Part shown: positions 1-5,150 of the stretch, piece after piece
Position numbering within the stretch: position 1 is the stretch's first letter
How the letters are laid out: every line of letters starts with the position of its first letter
Source: Desulfobacteraceae bacterium
Lineage (GTDB): Bacteria > Desulfobacterota > DSM-4660 > Desulfatiglandales > HGW-15
Reading direction: 5' to 3'
DNA: 6,216 bases
Assembly: GCA_003819975.1 (NCBI GenBank)
Contig: RPPU01000288.1
Location: forward strand, 1 to 6,216
Notes under the pieces: model-generated
Seen by the model: only the letters and a program-made list of their open reading frames with translations
What the model was told of the DNA's origin: nothing
Databases searched by the model: none
Position numbers and translations under genes: made by a program

Positions 1-2
1 AT

Positions 3-209
3 AATCCAAATGATCCTCATGGTGAAGGCCGTATTACGCTTCCGCGTGAGGCATGGAATATCCTTGCATCAAAGTTTTTGGAGGTTGCAACTGGGAGAGA
101 GGAATCGCCATTTGATTTTGGCGATTGTGGGTATCTCCATCCCATCCCTGTCTTGGATATCGGAATTGAATTGGTCGGAGAACCTGTAAAATACGAAGAG
201 AACAGCTAA
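3..209 (+). CDS. C-terminal 68 residues of an unknown protein, cut by the window edge
   Basis: The frame starting at base 3 is open from the window edge to TAA at 207-209. It reads as soluble protein (begins NPNDPHGEGRITLPREAW, ends EPVKYEENS) with no membrane segment, signal peptide or catalytic motif that I recognise. The tail is acidic and rich in short hydrophobic strands. Frame 1 is also open to about base 192, but it gives an implausible basic, Trp/Leu-rich translation, so the frame chosen here is preferred. The start codon lies outside the window. The stop codon lies inside the left arm of the palindrome at 201-279, and the next gene starts about 90 bases later in the same direction. 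Function is unknown; a small cargo or cassette protein is possible but unproven. Confidence 0.6.
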   Translation, partial: NPNDPHGEGRITLPREAWNILASKFLEVATGREESPFDFGDCGYLHPIPVLDIGIELVGEPVKYEENS

Positions 210-279
210 CCAGCTAATCCAACGGATTACCATTCCGCTGCCGATACATGGCAACCGGCGACCGTCAATGTTGGCTGTA
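201..279. other. Imperfect palindrome on the stop codon; degenerate attC-like site
   Basis: The outer arms AACAGCTAAC (201-210) and GTTGGCTGTA (270-279) pair at 8 of 10 positions, and one of the two exceptions is a G-T wobble. Inside, ACGG (222-226 region) can pair with CCGT (262-265), and CCGCTGCC (235-242) partly pairs with GGCAACCGG (250-258). Length (about 70-80 bp), outer AAC...GTT triplets, overlap with the upstream stop codon and a new gene 21 bases downstream all resemble an integron attC. Against this, the R box AGCTAAC departs from RYYYAAC at position 2 (with the complementary change in GTTGGCT), the inner L boxes are weak, and no second attC follows the next gene. A simple intergenic hairpin is the alternative. 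Confidence 0.3.
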
Positions 280-299
280 GAACGAGATGAGGTGTAATA

Positions 300-632
300 G
301 TGGCTTTTCCTCGCAAGTTCAAACATCTGTTGGAAATAGACAAGGGCGACATAACCACGCCGTCGCATGTCTGGATTACATATTGCGTATGTGCAGTAAA
401 CAAAGACTCGTGCGGCTGGGGCGGCTGGACGCTTGAGACCGTGTTTTCTGATCCGAATTCAAAAGCGGGTGAGAACCTATTGCCGTCACAAACAGATCAA
501 AAATGTACAGCATGCGGGGGTGTGACCTACCGCACAGGCGTATCATATCGTTTTGATTTGTCATCAAATCAGGATAGCCCAATCGATGAATTCGAATATG
601 ACGTGGTGCCTATTGAATACACTGATGAATAA
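300..632 (+). CDS. 110-residue protein of unknown function with a CxxC motif
   Basis: GTG start at 300, preceded by GATGAGGTG (286-293), which gives a good Shine-Dalgarno and spacing; stop TAA 630-632. The product is soluble, with no signal peptide or membrane segment. Residues 38-43 (CGWGGW) form a tight Gly/Trp turn. Residues 69-72 (CTAC followed by GG) form a CxxC pair; with C29, C31 and C38 there are five cysteines, so a metal site is possible but not shown. The last 20 residues are acidic (D, E, Y). I do not recognise the family with certainty. It resembles the short single-domain orphans often carried as cassette or island cargo. The gene follows the 201-279 palindrome by 20 bases and is about 70 bases ahead of the AT-rich gene at 702. 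Confidence 0.75.
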   Translation: MAFPRKFKHLLEIDKGDITTPSHVWITYCVCAVNKDSCGWGGWTLETVFSDPNSKAGENLLPSQTDQKCTACGGVTYRTGVSYRFDLSSNQDSPIDEFEYDVVPIEYTDE

Positions 633-701
633 GGCCTCTTGAATATCAAGAAAATAGTTTGGCATGGCTTTAATTAATTCGGCCGCAGGAGTTTAATAAA
701 A

Positions 702-1502
702 ATGCAAAAGACTGCTATTTTGTCTTTACGTCAAGAAATTGATCGTCTTTCATCTCAAACGCCAAAACCAAATTCGCCAGCTGATAGAGAAATTATAAGC
801 TATCCCAATAAAAAATTAATTCAAGAAGCTTTCTTGCGAGGGATTTTGCTTGTTACAATTGCCAAACAAAATTTTACTGAGTTGGAGTCTTTGGTTGTTC
901 AGAAATTGTATCCGATCGCTCCATATATATGTGCACGCTCTTTACTAGAATCAGCAGCCGTTGCAACTTGGCTTCTATGTGACGAGATAAATTCGAAAGA
1001 TCGTATAAATCGATATTTTTCCTATTGTTACACAAATTTAATTGAGCAAAGAAAATATTTTCATTATATCGGGAATACGCAGAAGGAAAATAAAGCTAGA
1101 ATTAAAATAAGTGATCTCGAAGTCAAAGCAATAAATGCTGGTTCTGATGTAAAAAAAGATAAAAAAAATGAAATAAAATATATTGGGTGCCCATTTCCAA
1201 ATAAGACAAGTTTAATCGAAAATCAATTTAAGGTTCCTGATAGATACCGAGTTCTATCTGGAATTGCTCATGGTACTCAGTCTTTTATATGGGCACATTG
1301 CTTTAAAAAAATACGTGATCCAAATGGAGGAGAAATTGGATATTTTGCAGTAAATTTAGATGATCAAAAAATTCTGCTAAAAGGGGGTATAAAGTTTTTA
1401 GAAAAAGTCGTCCTCCTGCATCATAAGCAATTTGGGTGCAATTTAGATGCAACTACAAAATGCTTTAAAGAAGCTGTTGATCGTTTAAATAAAAATTATT
1501 GA
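702..1502 (+). CDS. DUF5677-like helical protein of unknown function, AT-rich
   Basis: ATG start at 702 with AGGAG at 687-691; stop TGA 1500-1502; 266 residues. Predicted mostly alpha-helical and cytoplasmic. Recognisable blocks are ARSLLESAAVATWLL (78-92), then an aromatic, basic helix (DRINRYFSYCYTNLIEQRKYF, 100-120), a lysine-rich low-complexity linker (about 128-159), and YRVLSGIAHGTQSF (182-195). The R-x-LLE-x8-WLL helix plus a later LSG-x-x-HG block is the pattern I associate with DUF5677-type proteins. That is recall of a family pattern, not a search, so the name is tentative. Such proteins have no established biochemical role. Codon use is strongly AT-biased (many AAA, ATA, TTA), unlike the GC-rich gene at 1647, suggesting separate acquisition. 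An AT-only inverted repeat, TAAATAAA/TTTATTTA (1486-1493, 1503-1510), straddles the stop. Confidence 0.85.
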   Translation: MQKTAILSLRQEIDRLSSQTPKPNSPADREIISYPNKKLIQEAFLRGILLVTIAKQNFTELESLVVQKLYPIAPYICARSLLESAAVATWLLCDEINSKDRINRYFSYCYTNLIEQRKYFHYIGNTQKENKARIKISDLEVKAINAGSDVKKDKKNEIKYIGCPFPNKTSLIENQFKVPDRYRVLSGIAHGTQSFIWAHCFKKIRDPNGGEIGYFAVNLDDQKILLKGGIKFLEKVVLLHHKQFGCNLDATTKCFKEAVDRLNKNY

Positions 1503-1514
1503 TTTATTTATGCA

Positions 1515-1548
1515 GCTGCGGGATGTTCGTGAATAGCTTGACAAGATA
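1515..1548. repeat. 34-bp direct repeat, left copy
   Basis: Begins GCTGCGGGATGTTCG and contains AATAGCTTGACAA. It matches 2461-2494 at 32 of 34 positions in the same orientation. The two copies flank the GC-rich gene 1647-2360, defining a 946-bp unit from copy to copy. TTGACA at 1538-1543 is a perfect -35 hexamer, but the base 17 positions on (TAAAGG at 1561) is a poor -10, so promoter function for the downstream gene is uncertain. Confidence 0.75.
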
Positions 1549-1646
1549 AGGTTCCCGGTTTAAAGGGGCAGGTTAAGGCATAAGATCAATAGTTTTTTCG
1601 ATAAAATGGCGGCGAATCGCGCTTTCATTTTTTGTTGGAGCTCCGA

Positions 1647-2360
1647 ATGATTAAGAAACGATCGATGACGGGTCCGGAAAGAGAATTTCTGGAAAAGGCG
1701 GGCAAGAGCGCCGGCGGCAAGTGGAAGTCCGTTGTTGGAATGGCATTCTTGTGCTGGTTTATTCCGATGGTGCTGTTCATGCTGGCCTGGACGTTTCTGG
1801 CTTGGTTGGCGCGGATCACGCTGGGCGTTGAAATCGGGAAGGACGGTCCCCTGGGAGGTTGGATTCCCGGCCTGGGGGCGCTGGCTTGCGGCGTTTTCGC
1901 GGTCATTTCGGTCGCCCGGGCTTTTAAGATAAGGGGCGGCATCCGTTCGGATTTGCGCGCGGATCTCGAAGACGGGCAAGTCGTCGAAGAGTCTTACCGG
2001 TTCACGGCAGCCAAAAGGTTCCAGGAACCGGAACACGGGGGTTTGATCTATTTCCTGAGAACGACCGACGATAAAGTCTTCGTGCTGTATGACCATGAAA
2101 GCCAGGATCTCGGCGTGAACAGCGAAGACCCGTTGAAAAGCCGGTTTGAACCGCACGCGGAGCTCACCCTGGTGCGGGCGCCCAAATCGAAAATCGTCAT
2201 CAGCAAGCAATTCTCCGGCGCCTTGCTGGATGCCGGCGCTCCGCGTGATCTTTCCATCGCGCCGGACCAATGGCCGGAACCGGAAGAATATTGCAGCATC
2301 AAATGGGACAATCTCGATAAGCGCCTCAATCCGCCCGCCAAAAAGGCGCGCGGAAGATAG
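1647..2360 (+). CDS. Unknown membrane protein, two N-terminal helices and a large soluble C-terminal domain
   Basis: ATG at 1647 is chosen because TTGGAG (1635-1640) lies 6 bases upstream; TTG codons at 1632 and 1635 are in frame but would bury that ribosome binding site. Stop TAG 2358-2360; 237 residues. A basic, charged N-terminus (1-28) is followed by a Trp/Phe/Leu-rich membrane helix (about 29-55), a short loop with GVEIGKDGPLGG, a second helix (about 71-90), and then about 145 soluble, mixed-charge residues ending in a basic tail (NPPAKKARGR). The hairpin topology would leave both ends on the same side, probably the cytoplasm given the positive residues at both flanks. The C-terminal part contains alternating beta-like segments (GGLIYFLRTTDDKVFVLYDHES), but I recognise no catalytic motif. 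It is GC-rich, unlike the preceding gene, and bracketed by the 34-bp repeat. Confidence 0.85.
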   Translation: MIKKRSMTGPEREFLEKAGKSAGGKWKSVVGMAFLCWFIPMVLFMLAWTFLAWLARITLGVEIGKDGPLGGWIPGLGALACGVFAVISVARAFKIRGGIRSDLRADLEDGQVVEESYRFTAAKRFQEPEHGGLIYFLRTTDDKVFVLYDHESQDLGVNSEDPLKSRFEPHAELTLVRAPKSKIVISKQFSGALLDAGAPRDLSIAPDQWPEPEEYCSIKWDNLDKRLNPPAKKARGR

Positions 2361-2375
2361 TTTCAGGAGATATCC

Positions 2376-2420
2376 GTGGATTATCATTTTTCACACAAAG
2401 CCACGAAGGCACGAAGTTAA
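2376..2420 (+). other. Possible truncated gene start running into a CACGAAGGCACGAAG-type intergenic repeat
   Basis: AGGAG (2364-2368) stands 7 bases before a GTG (2376) that opens a 14-codon frame ending TAA (2418-2420), translated VDYHFSHKATKARS. Its second half (2391-2416, ACACAAAGCCACGAAGGCACGAAG region) is of the type CACAAAGNCACGAAGGCACGAAG, which I know as widespread repeat debris in bacterial intergenic DNA. The simplest reading is a second gene behind 1647-2360 whose body has been lost and replaced by this repeat. A chance ribosome-binding-site-like string is equally possible. Confidence 0.25.
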
Positions 2421-2428
2421 AGTCTATC

Positions 2429-2456
2429 CCTGGGGTCGGACCCGGTTAACTGCTTG
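2429..2456. repeat. REP-like GGGGTCGGACC repeat, copy 1
   Basis: Starts CCTGGGGTCGGACC and matches 4030-4057 at 23 of 28 positions, including the trailing AACTGnTTG. The core GGGTCGGACCC is palindromic around its central base. Such GGGGTCNGACC strings are common in gammaproteobacterial intergenic DNA and are often found beside REP-associated tyrosine transposases; no such transposase is in the window. Confidence 0.5.
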
Positions 2457-2460
2457 TGTG

Positions 2461-2494
2461 GCTGCGGGATGTTCGAGAATAGCTTGACAAAATA
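2461..2494. repeat. 34-bp direct repeat, right copy
   Basis: Second copy of 1515-1548 with 32 of 34 identities; the differences are T to A at 2476 and G to A at 2491. It ends 11 bases before the terminal inverted repeat of R1, so it may be the insertion target of R1 or part of a larger composite element. Confidence 0.75.
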
Positions 2495-2505
2495 GATCTC
2501 GGGCG

Positions 2506-2786
2506 AACGTTATTGGCTAGGTTGACTTGTTGACGTGAGATGAAAATATATTATTATGTAAGTAAAAAAGGTGATAGGAGAATAAAGCGTTTCAAGCTTT
2601 CTGATTTTTTTTAGTGTTTATCGGAAAAGATTTTACATCAATGATATGGCCAACGAAGTGTCGCCTCCGTATTAACTGAATTTGGTATGTCATTGCAGTC
2701 GGCAGGAAATTGGAGACCGCGACTACATCGGTGTCGAAAATTGCGCGCAGGAAGGGATTGGGTTAGTCACGATAGCCACTAACGTT
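2506..2786. repeat. R1: 281-bp MITE-like element with terminal inverted repeats
   Basis: Left end 2506-2527 (AACGTTATTGGCTAGG then TTGACT) matches the reverse complement of 2765-2786 at 18 of 22 positions. A shared body with R2 and R3 includes TTGACTTGT (2522-2530), an A/T-rich stretch, a hairpin AAAGC (2584-2588)/GCTTT (2596-2600) with eight T after it (2605-2612), and the block GTGTTTATCGGAAAAGATTTT. A second right-end-like sequence lies inside (about 2638-2659, containing GGCCAACGAAG). The remaining 127 bp to the outer end is shared with R2 only (for example GGAG-CCGCGACT and GGATTG-GTTAGTCAC). Similarity to R2 seems to run on to about 2800. There is no open frame of useful length, so this is a non-autonomous element or structured RNA. 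Confidence 0.7.
2584..2612 (+). terminator. Hairpin plus T-run inside R1
   Basis: AAAGC (2584-2588), 7-base loop, GCTTT (2596-2600), then CTGA and eight T (2605-2612). The stem is short, and the T-run is four bases after it, so termination may be weak. The same place in R2 and R3 also folds, with other bases in the stem. Confidence 0.4.
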
Positions 2787-3009
2787 TGACGGACGTCCCA
2801 TCAGACACAAGAAAAATTAAATTTGAACGATTTATTAGTTTGCACCGCTCTTCGGCTTGATATATATTTCGGGCGGCAAAAAGAAAGTTCTTATCGCCTG
2901 TCGCACAAACTCTGATCGCAAGAAGGTTGGGAAAGGAGGTGGGCATCAAAGTCAATCGTCATCTGCTGCTTTAAAGAGGTATTTCGTCTGTGGGGTCATT
3001 TTTTTTCTC
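2787..3009. other. Non-coding stretch with an orphan strong Shine-Dalgarno sequence
   Basis: No credible coding region here. AAAGGAGGT (2932-2940) is a full complement to the 16S rRNA 3' tail, but no ATG, GTG or TTG lies 4-12 bases after it. An 11-codon frame would need the GTG embedded in the motif itself. It may be the remains of a lost gene. The rest is AT-rich spacer, ending in an eight-T tract (2999-3006) just before the TATAAT at 3010. Confidence 0.3.
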
Positions 3010-3015
3010 TATAAT
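3010..3015 (+). promoter_or_regulatory. Candidate -10 box for the cysteine-rich protein gene
   Basis: Perfect TATAAT at 3010-3015, 92 bases before the ATG at 3108, in an AT-rich leader. No good -35 stands 16-18 bases upstream (TCTGTG at 17), so activity would need an activator, an alternative -35 or the T-tract upstream. Confidence 0.35.
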
Positions 3016-3107
3016 AAATTGAACTAAACGATTTTTAATTAACTATGTCGAAAATGACAGTTTACGAATTCAATCAAATGGACTTTATTAAAAAAGGAGA
3101 AACCATA

Positions 3108-3584
3108 ATGAATCGCTTTTTTATTGCACTATCGCTTATCGGCGCTTTTATCTTATTTTCATTCGGGAATGTCTATGCCTGCGATACCGGCACCTGTCCT
3201 CGGGAAGCACAAGCCATGGCTCAAACCATGGCTCGAGATCAAGGGTTGACGGGCGGATCAGCCGTTTTCCAATCGGCCGGGTGCGAATACGGGTATTGTA
3301 AATCGGTGTGGGTACTTTATGCCGAAAGAGACGGGGTAAGTCAATTTTTGGATTATTACACCTGCCAAAGTTGGTCCGATTATTGCTGGGAGAGCGATTT
3401 TTGCTCGCAATGCCCTTATGGTTGCTATCGAGATAACAATAATGATTTACAGTGCTATGATTATCCGAGCGGCGGCGGTGGCGGTGGAGGGGAAGGCAAT
3501 GACGGGGGTACCTGTTATATCGGTTTCGGTTCTCCCTGCCCCATAACCTGCGTTAATTGCGTTAGGGTTCCCTATGCTCAATAA
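3108..3584 (+). CDS. Secreted 14-cysteine protein with a seven-glycine linker, function unknown
   Basis: ATG at 3108 is chosen over the in-frame ATG at 3045 because AAGGAG (3094-3099) is 8 bases upstream and because translation then begins with a clean signal peptide: MNR, a hydrophobic core (about 4-20), and a VYA cleavage site before C25. VYAC is a poor lipobox (Tyr at -2), so signal peptidase I is favoured over lipoprotein processing. The mature 134 residues hold 14 cysteines (25, 30, 59, 64, 86, 93, 99, 102, 106, 116, 136, 144, 148, 151), an even number suited to disulfides in the periplasm or outside the cell. Residues 31-80 look like a small folded domain (Ala/Gln helix, then KSVWVLYAER strand). 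Residues 86-116 are Cys/Tyr/Trp-rich. G122-G128 make a flexible linker to a Cys-rich tail (CPITCVNC, 144-151). The family is not recognised. The gene lies alone between R1 and R2, with a hairpin after it. Confidence 0.85.
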   Translation: MNRFFIALSLIGAFILFSFGNVYACDTGTCPREAQAMAQTMARDQGLTGGSAVFQSAGCEYGYCKSVWVLYAERDGVSQFLDYYTCQSWSDYCWESDFCSQCPYGCYRDNNNDLQCYDYPSGGGGGGGEGNDGGTCYIGFGSPCPITCVNCVRVPYAQ

Positions 3585-3595
3585 ATAGAGAATAA

Positions 3596-3637
3596 AACAG
3601 GGGGAGACTTTGGCAGGCGCTTTTGTTTCCCCCTGTT
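3596..3637 (+). terminator. 10-bp stem hairpin after the cysteine-rich gene
   Basis: AACAGGGGGA (3596-3605) is perfectly complementary to TCCCCCTGTT (3628-3637), with a 22-base loop, 12 bases after the stop codon. The stem is strong and well placed for 3' end formation or mRNA protection. A T-run after the stem is lacking, so intrinsic termination is not certain. Confidence 0.5.
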
Positions 3638-3680
3638 CCGTCCATAGAAGGTATAAACCACGGGAACGGGATGTCATGTG

Positions 3681-3971
3681 AGCGTTGTTTGCTGGGTTGA
3701 CTTGTGAAAGTGTTTTAAATTTAATCGTGTGATCATGTAATTAAATAAAAATGAAAGAGAAGTATAAAGCTGTTACAGCCTTTCTGATCTCTTTGGTGTT
3801 TATTGAAAATGGTTTTTATTGTCGATGTGGCCAATAACACGCCGGTCCCCCTATTAAAGAGTGTGATAAGCTATTAGAGGAGATCGGCACACAAACAGGA
3901 GCCGCGACTTCAGCGGTATCAAAGATGTTGAGCCGGAGGGGATTGAATTAGTCACGCTATCCATTAACGTC
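3681..3971. repeat. R2: 291-bp MITE-like element, homologous to R1
   Basis: Same orientation and plan as R1. The left end 3681-3702 (AGCGTTGTTTGCTGGG then TTGACT) and the right end 3950-3971 (AGTCACGCTATCCATTAACG) form a decayed inverted repeat, about 13 of 22. It shares with R1 and R3 TTGACTTGT (3697-3705), the run GGTGTTTATTGAAAA (3795-3809) and an inner right-end-like sequence (about 3819-3840, GGCCAATAAC). It shares with R1 the right arm (CCGCGACTTCAGCGGT, GGGGATTGAATTAGTCACG). Its hairpin is AAAGCTG (3766-3772)/CAGC with a bulged C and TTT (3776-3783). Homology with R1 probably continues to about 3986 (CGACGTCC). Confidence 0.7.
3697..3725 (+). promoter_or_regulatory. Candidate sigma-70 promoter inside the left end of R2
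   Basis: TTGACT (3697-3702), 17-base spacer, TTTAAT (3720-3725); each hexamer matches the consensus at 5 of 6. It would read rightward through the R2 hairpin. TTGACT is conserved in the same place in R1 (2522-2527) and R3 (5167-5172), but the -10 is not equally well kept there (TATATT at 2547 with a 19-base spacer in R1; none good in R3). Confidence 0.4.
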
Positions 3972-4002
3972 CCGTCCGACGTCCATGGGAATCCTCAAGG
4001 TT

Positions 4003-4019
4003 AAAGGGTCGCCTTTTTT
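4003..4019 (+). terminator. Short hairpin with T-run after R2
   Basis: AAAGG (4003-4007), loop GTCG, CCTTT (4012-4016), with the T tract running to 4019. The stem is only 5 bp, so the call is modest; it would stop transcripts leaving R2 before the acetyltransferase remnant. Confidence 0.35.
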
Positions 4020-4029
4020 AATGCCCGTT

Positions 4030-4057
4030 CCTGGGGTCGGACCAAGGCAACTGATTG
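4030..4057. repeat. REP-like GGGGTCGGACC repeat, copy 2
   Basis: CCTGGGGTCGGACC then AACTGATTG; 23 of 28 identities with 2429-2456 in the same orientation. Copy 1 lies on the left side of R1, whereas this copy lies on the right side of R2. Confidence 0.5.
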
Positions 4058-4122
4058 ATATTAAACCTTAATCGTTGAAAATTAGCCTGATTTTTGGCCT
4101 TAGACCAATGTCTTTTGGCATC

Positions 4123-4183
4123 AAATGGGCCTTTTAAGAAAAAATTCAGTTAAAAGAATCGGTGATTTTCTATGTGCCCATTT
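4123..4183. other. Two-part nested stem in the intergenic region
   Basis: A continuous 15-base left arm (4123-4137) pairs in two blocks. Its outer AAATGGGC (4123-4130) is perfectly complementary to GCCCATTT (4176-4183). Its inner CTTTTAA (4131-4137) is perfectly complementary to TTAAAAG (4150-4156). The inner loop is 12 bases, and a 19-base one-sided bulge lies at 4157-4175. No gene covers it. It could be a structured leader for the gene at 4258, a small RNA, or the end of a decayed element. Confidence 0.35.
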
Positions 4184-4257
4184 TTACCTTTGAAAATGCA
4201 ACCTCAGTTAGATACCGTCGAGCTGTAAAAAGCAAAGTCTTGTGGAGGCATTGAAGC

Positions 4258-4560
4258 GTGAAATTGAAACCACCCGGCTGGCTGAATGCCGATGACTACC
4301 CGCGCATTATGACGCTGCGGCGGGCGGCGGGGTTGCATATCCGGCCCAAGGGTCGCGATTCGCGTAGGGCCTTTGAGCGGCAGCTCGCAAGCGGCATCCA
4401 AACCGTTGTCGGTATCGAGACGGCGCAGGGCGATTTAATCGGCGTCGCGCTGGTCACGCACGACAGCCGCAAGGGTTTGATCAACCGGCTGGCCGTTCAT
4501 CTGGATTGGCGGCGTCAGGGCTTGGCAAAAAACTTGATTGCAGGATGTCTCAGAAATTAA
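4258..4560 (+). pseudogene. GNAT-family N-acetyltransferase, truncated at the C-terminus
   Basis: GTG start at 4258 with GGAGG (4244-4248) 9 bases upstream; stop TAA 4558-4560; 100 residues against about 140-170 usual for the family. Residues 12-24 give the N-terminal helix (DDYPRIMTLRRAA), 49-68 the central strands (TVVGIETAQGDLIGVALVTH), and 75-94 motif A (INRLAVHLDWRRQGLAKNLI). R85-x-x-G88-x-A90 forms the acetyl-CoA pyrophosphate loop. The strands and helix after motif A (motif B, substrate site and C-terminal strands) are missing, and the last residues (about AGCLRN) look unrelated. The break therefore lies near 4540. The reading frame and ribosome binding site are intact, so a short product may still be made, but catalysis is unlikely. 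GC-rich, unlike its flanks. Confidence 0.7.
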
Positions 4561-4710
4561 AGGACAAACCAGGCGATTATTAAAGATGCCTTAAAATTAT
4601 ATTTTTAAGATAAAGTTCGATTTGAAAAATTGGTTAAGTTTAAAGATTCGACCCTATCTTCTCACGAGTCCTTTGAACTTTGTAACGAGATTCGCATTAT
4701 CGAGGAATGA
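4545..4710 (+). pseudogene. Coding debris fused behind the GNAT remnant, origin unknown
   Basis: ATG at 4545, overlapping the GNAT tail, opens MSQKLKDKPGDY and stops at 4581-4583. One frame away, which is the GNAT frame, translation from 4579 reads IKDALKLYF, a TAA (4606-4608), then DKVRFEKLVKFKD with an ending HESFELCNEIRIIEE and TGA 4708-4710. The pieces read like one small charged protein of about 55 residues broken by a frameshift and one stop. I do not recognise the family; a small antitoxin-like or helical protein is only a guess. Chance open frames in AT-rich DNA are the alternative. Confidence 0.3.
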
Positions 4711-4764
4711 TGATCGTGTGGATATGATTTAAATTTTCATACGATTGAATTAGAGGTAATTTTT

Positions 4765-5142
4765 TTGAAAATAAACAACATATCTATTCTTTTTTATTTA
4801 TTTGTTAATTTAATCGTAACCAAACCTATTTTTGTTTTTGGTGGTTCTTTTCTTTGGGGAGGAGGAATAATAGCGTTTTGTGGCATGTTGACAATGATAT
4901 ACTGCCTTGTGAGTATCATCTTTCTAATCCTGGCTTTAGTTAAACCGAAAAAAATTTTTATAATACTTGAAACCACTATTGTTATTTTTTTACTATTTTG
5001 TTCATTGTTTCTTTTTTTGTATATGGAAATTTATGAAGATAAGTGGATCATGGTAAGTGGATCATTAGTAGTTTTGTCTATTAAATGGTTTACAATAGTT
5101 CAAATATACAGAAGGAGAAAAAGGAGCCAGGCCGAAAAGTAG
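4765..5142 (+). CDS. Small four-helix inner-membrane protein, function unknown
   Basis: TTG start at 4765, supported by AGAGGT (4752-4757) 7 bases upstream; no in-frame ATG gives a complete first helix. Stop TAG 5140-5142; 125 residues. Hydrophobic segments are at about 6-25, 35-59, 64-87 and 94-114. KPKK (60-63) sits between helices 2 and 3, and the strongly basic tail YRRRKRSQAEK (115-125) indicates cytoplasmic ends. A glycine run GGSFLWGGG (26-34) marks the first outside loop. No catalytic residues are evident and the family is not recognised. The DNA is very AT-rich compared with the genes on both sides. The stop codon is 8 bases from the inverted-repeat end of R3, so R3 may have landed at, or replaced, the original 3' flank. 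Confidence 0.75.
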   Translation: MKINNISILFYLFVNLIVTKPIFVFGGSFLWGGGIIAFCGMLTMIYCLVSIIFLILALVKPKKIFIILETTIVIFLLFCSLFLFLYMEIYEDKWIMVSGSLVVLSIKWFTIVQIYRRRKRSQAEK

Positions 5143-5150
5143 TCGAGTTA

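Noticed and set aside
637..651. Hairpin TCTTGA-ATA-TCAAGA after the 110-residue gene
   Set aside because: 6-bp AT-rich stem with a 3-base loop and no T-run; too weak to call a terminator.
670..685. TTAATTAA followed by CGGCCG, like an engineered cloning site
   Set aside because: Flanked by natural-looking intergenic DNA and a normal ribosome binding site; no vector sequence is visible, so chance is the simplest explanation.
1560..2387. 275-codon open frame on the minus strand
   Set aside because: It is antisense to the GC-rich gene at 1647; the translation is Arg/Pro-rich with no domain, and the plus frame has a ribosome binding site and membrane helices.
2931..2941. GAAAGGAGGTG, considered as the reverse of a 16S rRNA 3' end
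   Set aside because: Only about 10 bases match and no neighbouring rRNA sequence is present; treated as an orphan Shine-Dalgarno-like string.
3045..3107. Upstream in-frame ATG for the cysteine-rich protein
   Set aside because: No ribosome binding site before it, and it would put 21 charged residues ahead of a complete signal peptide.
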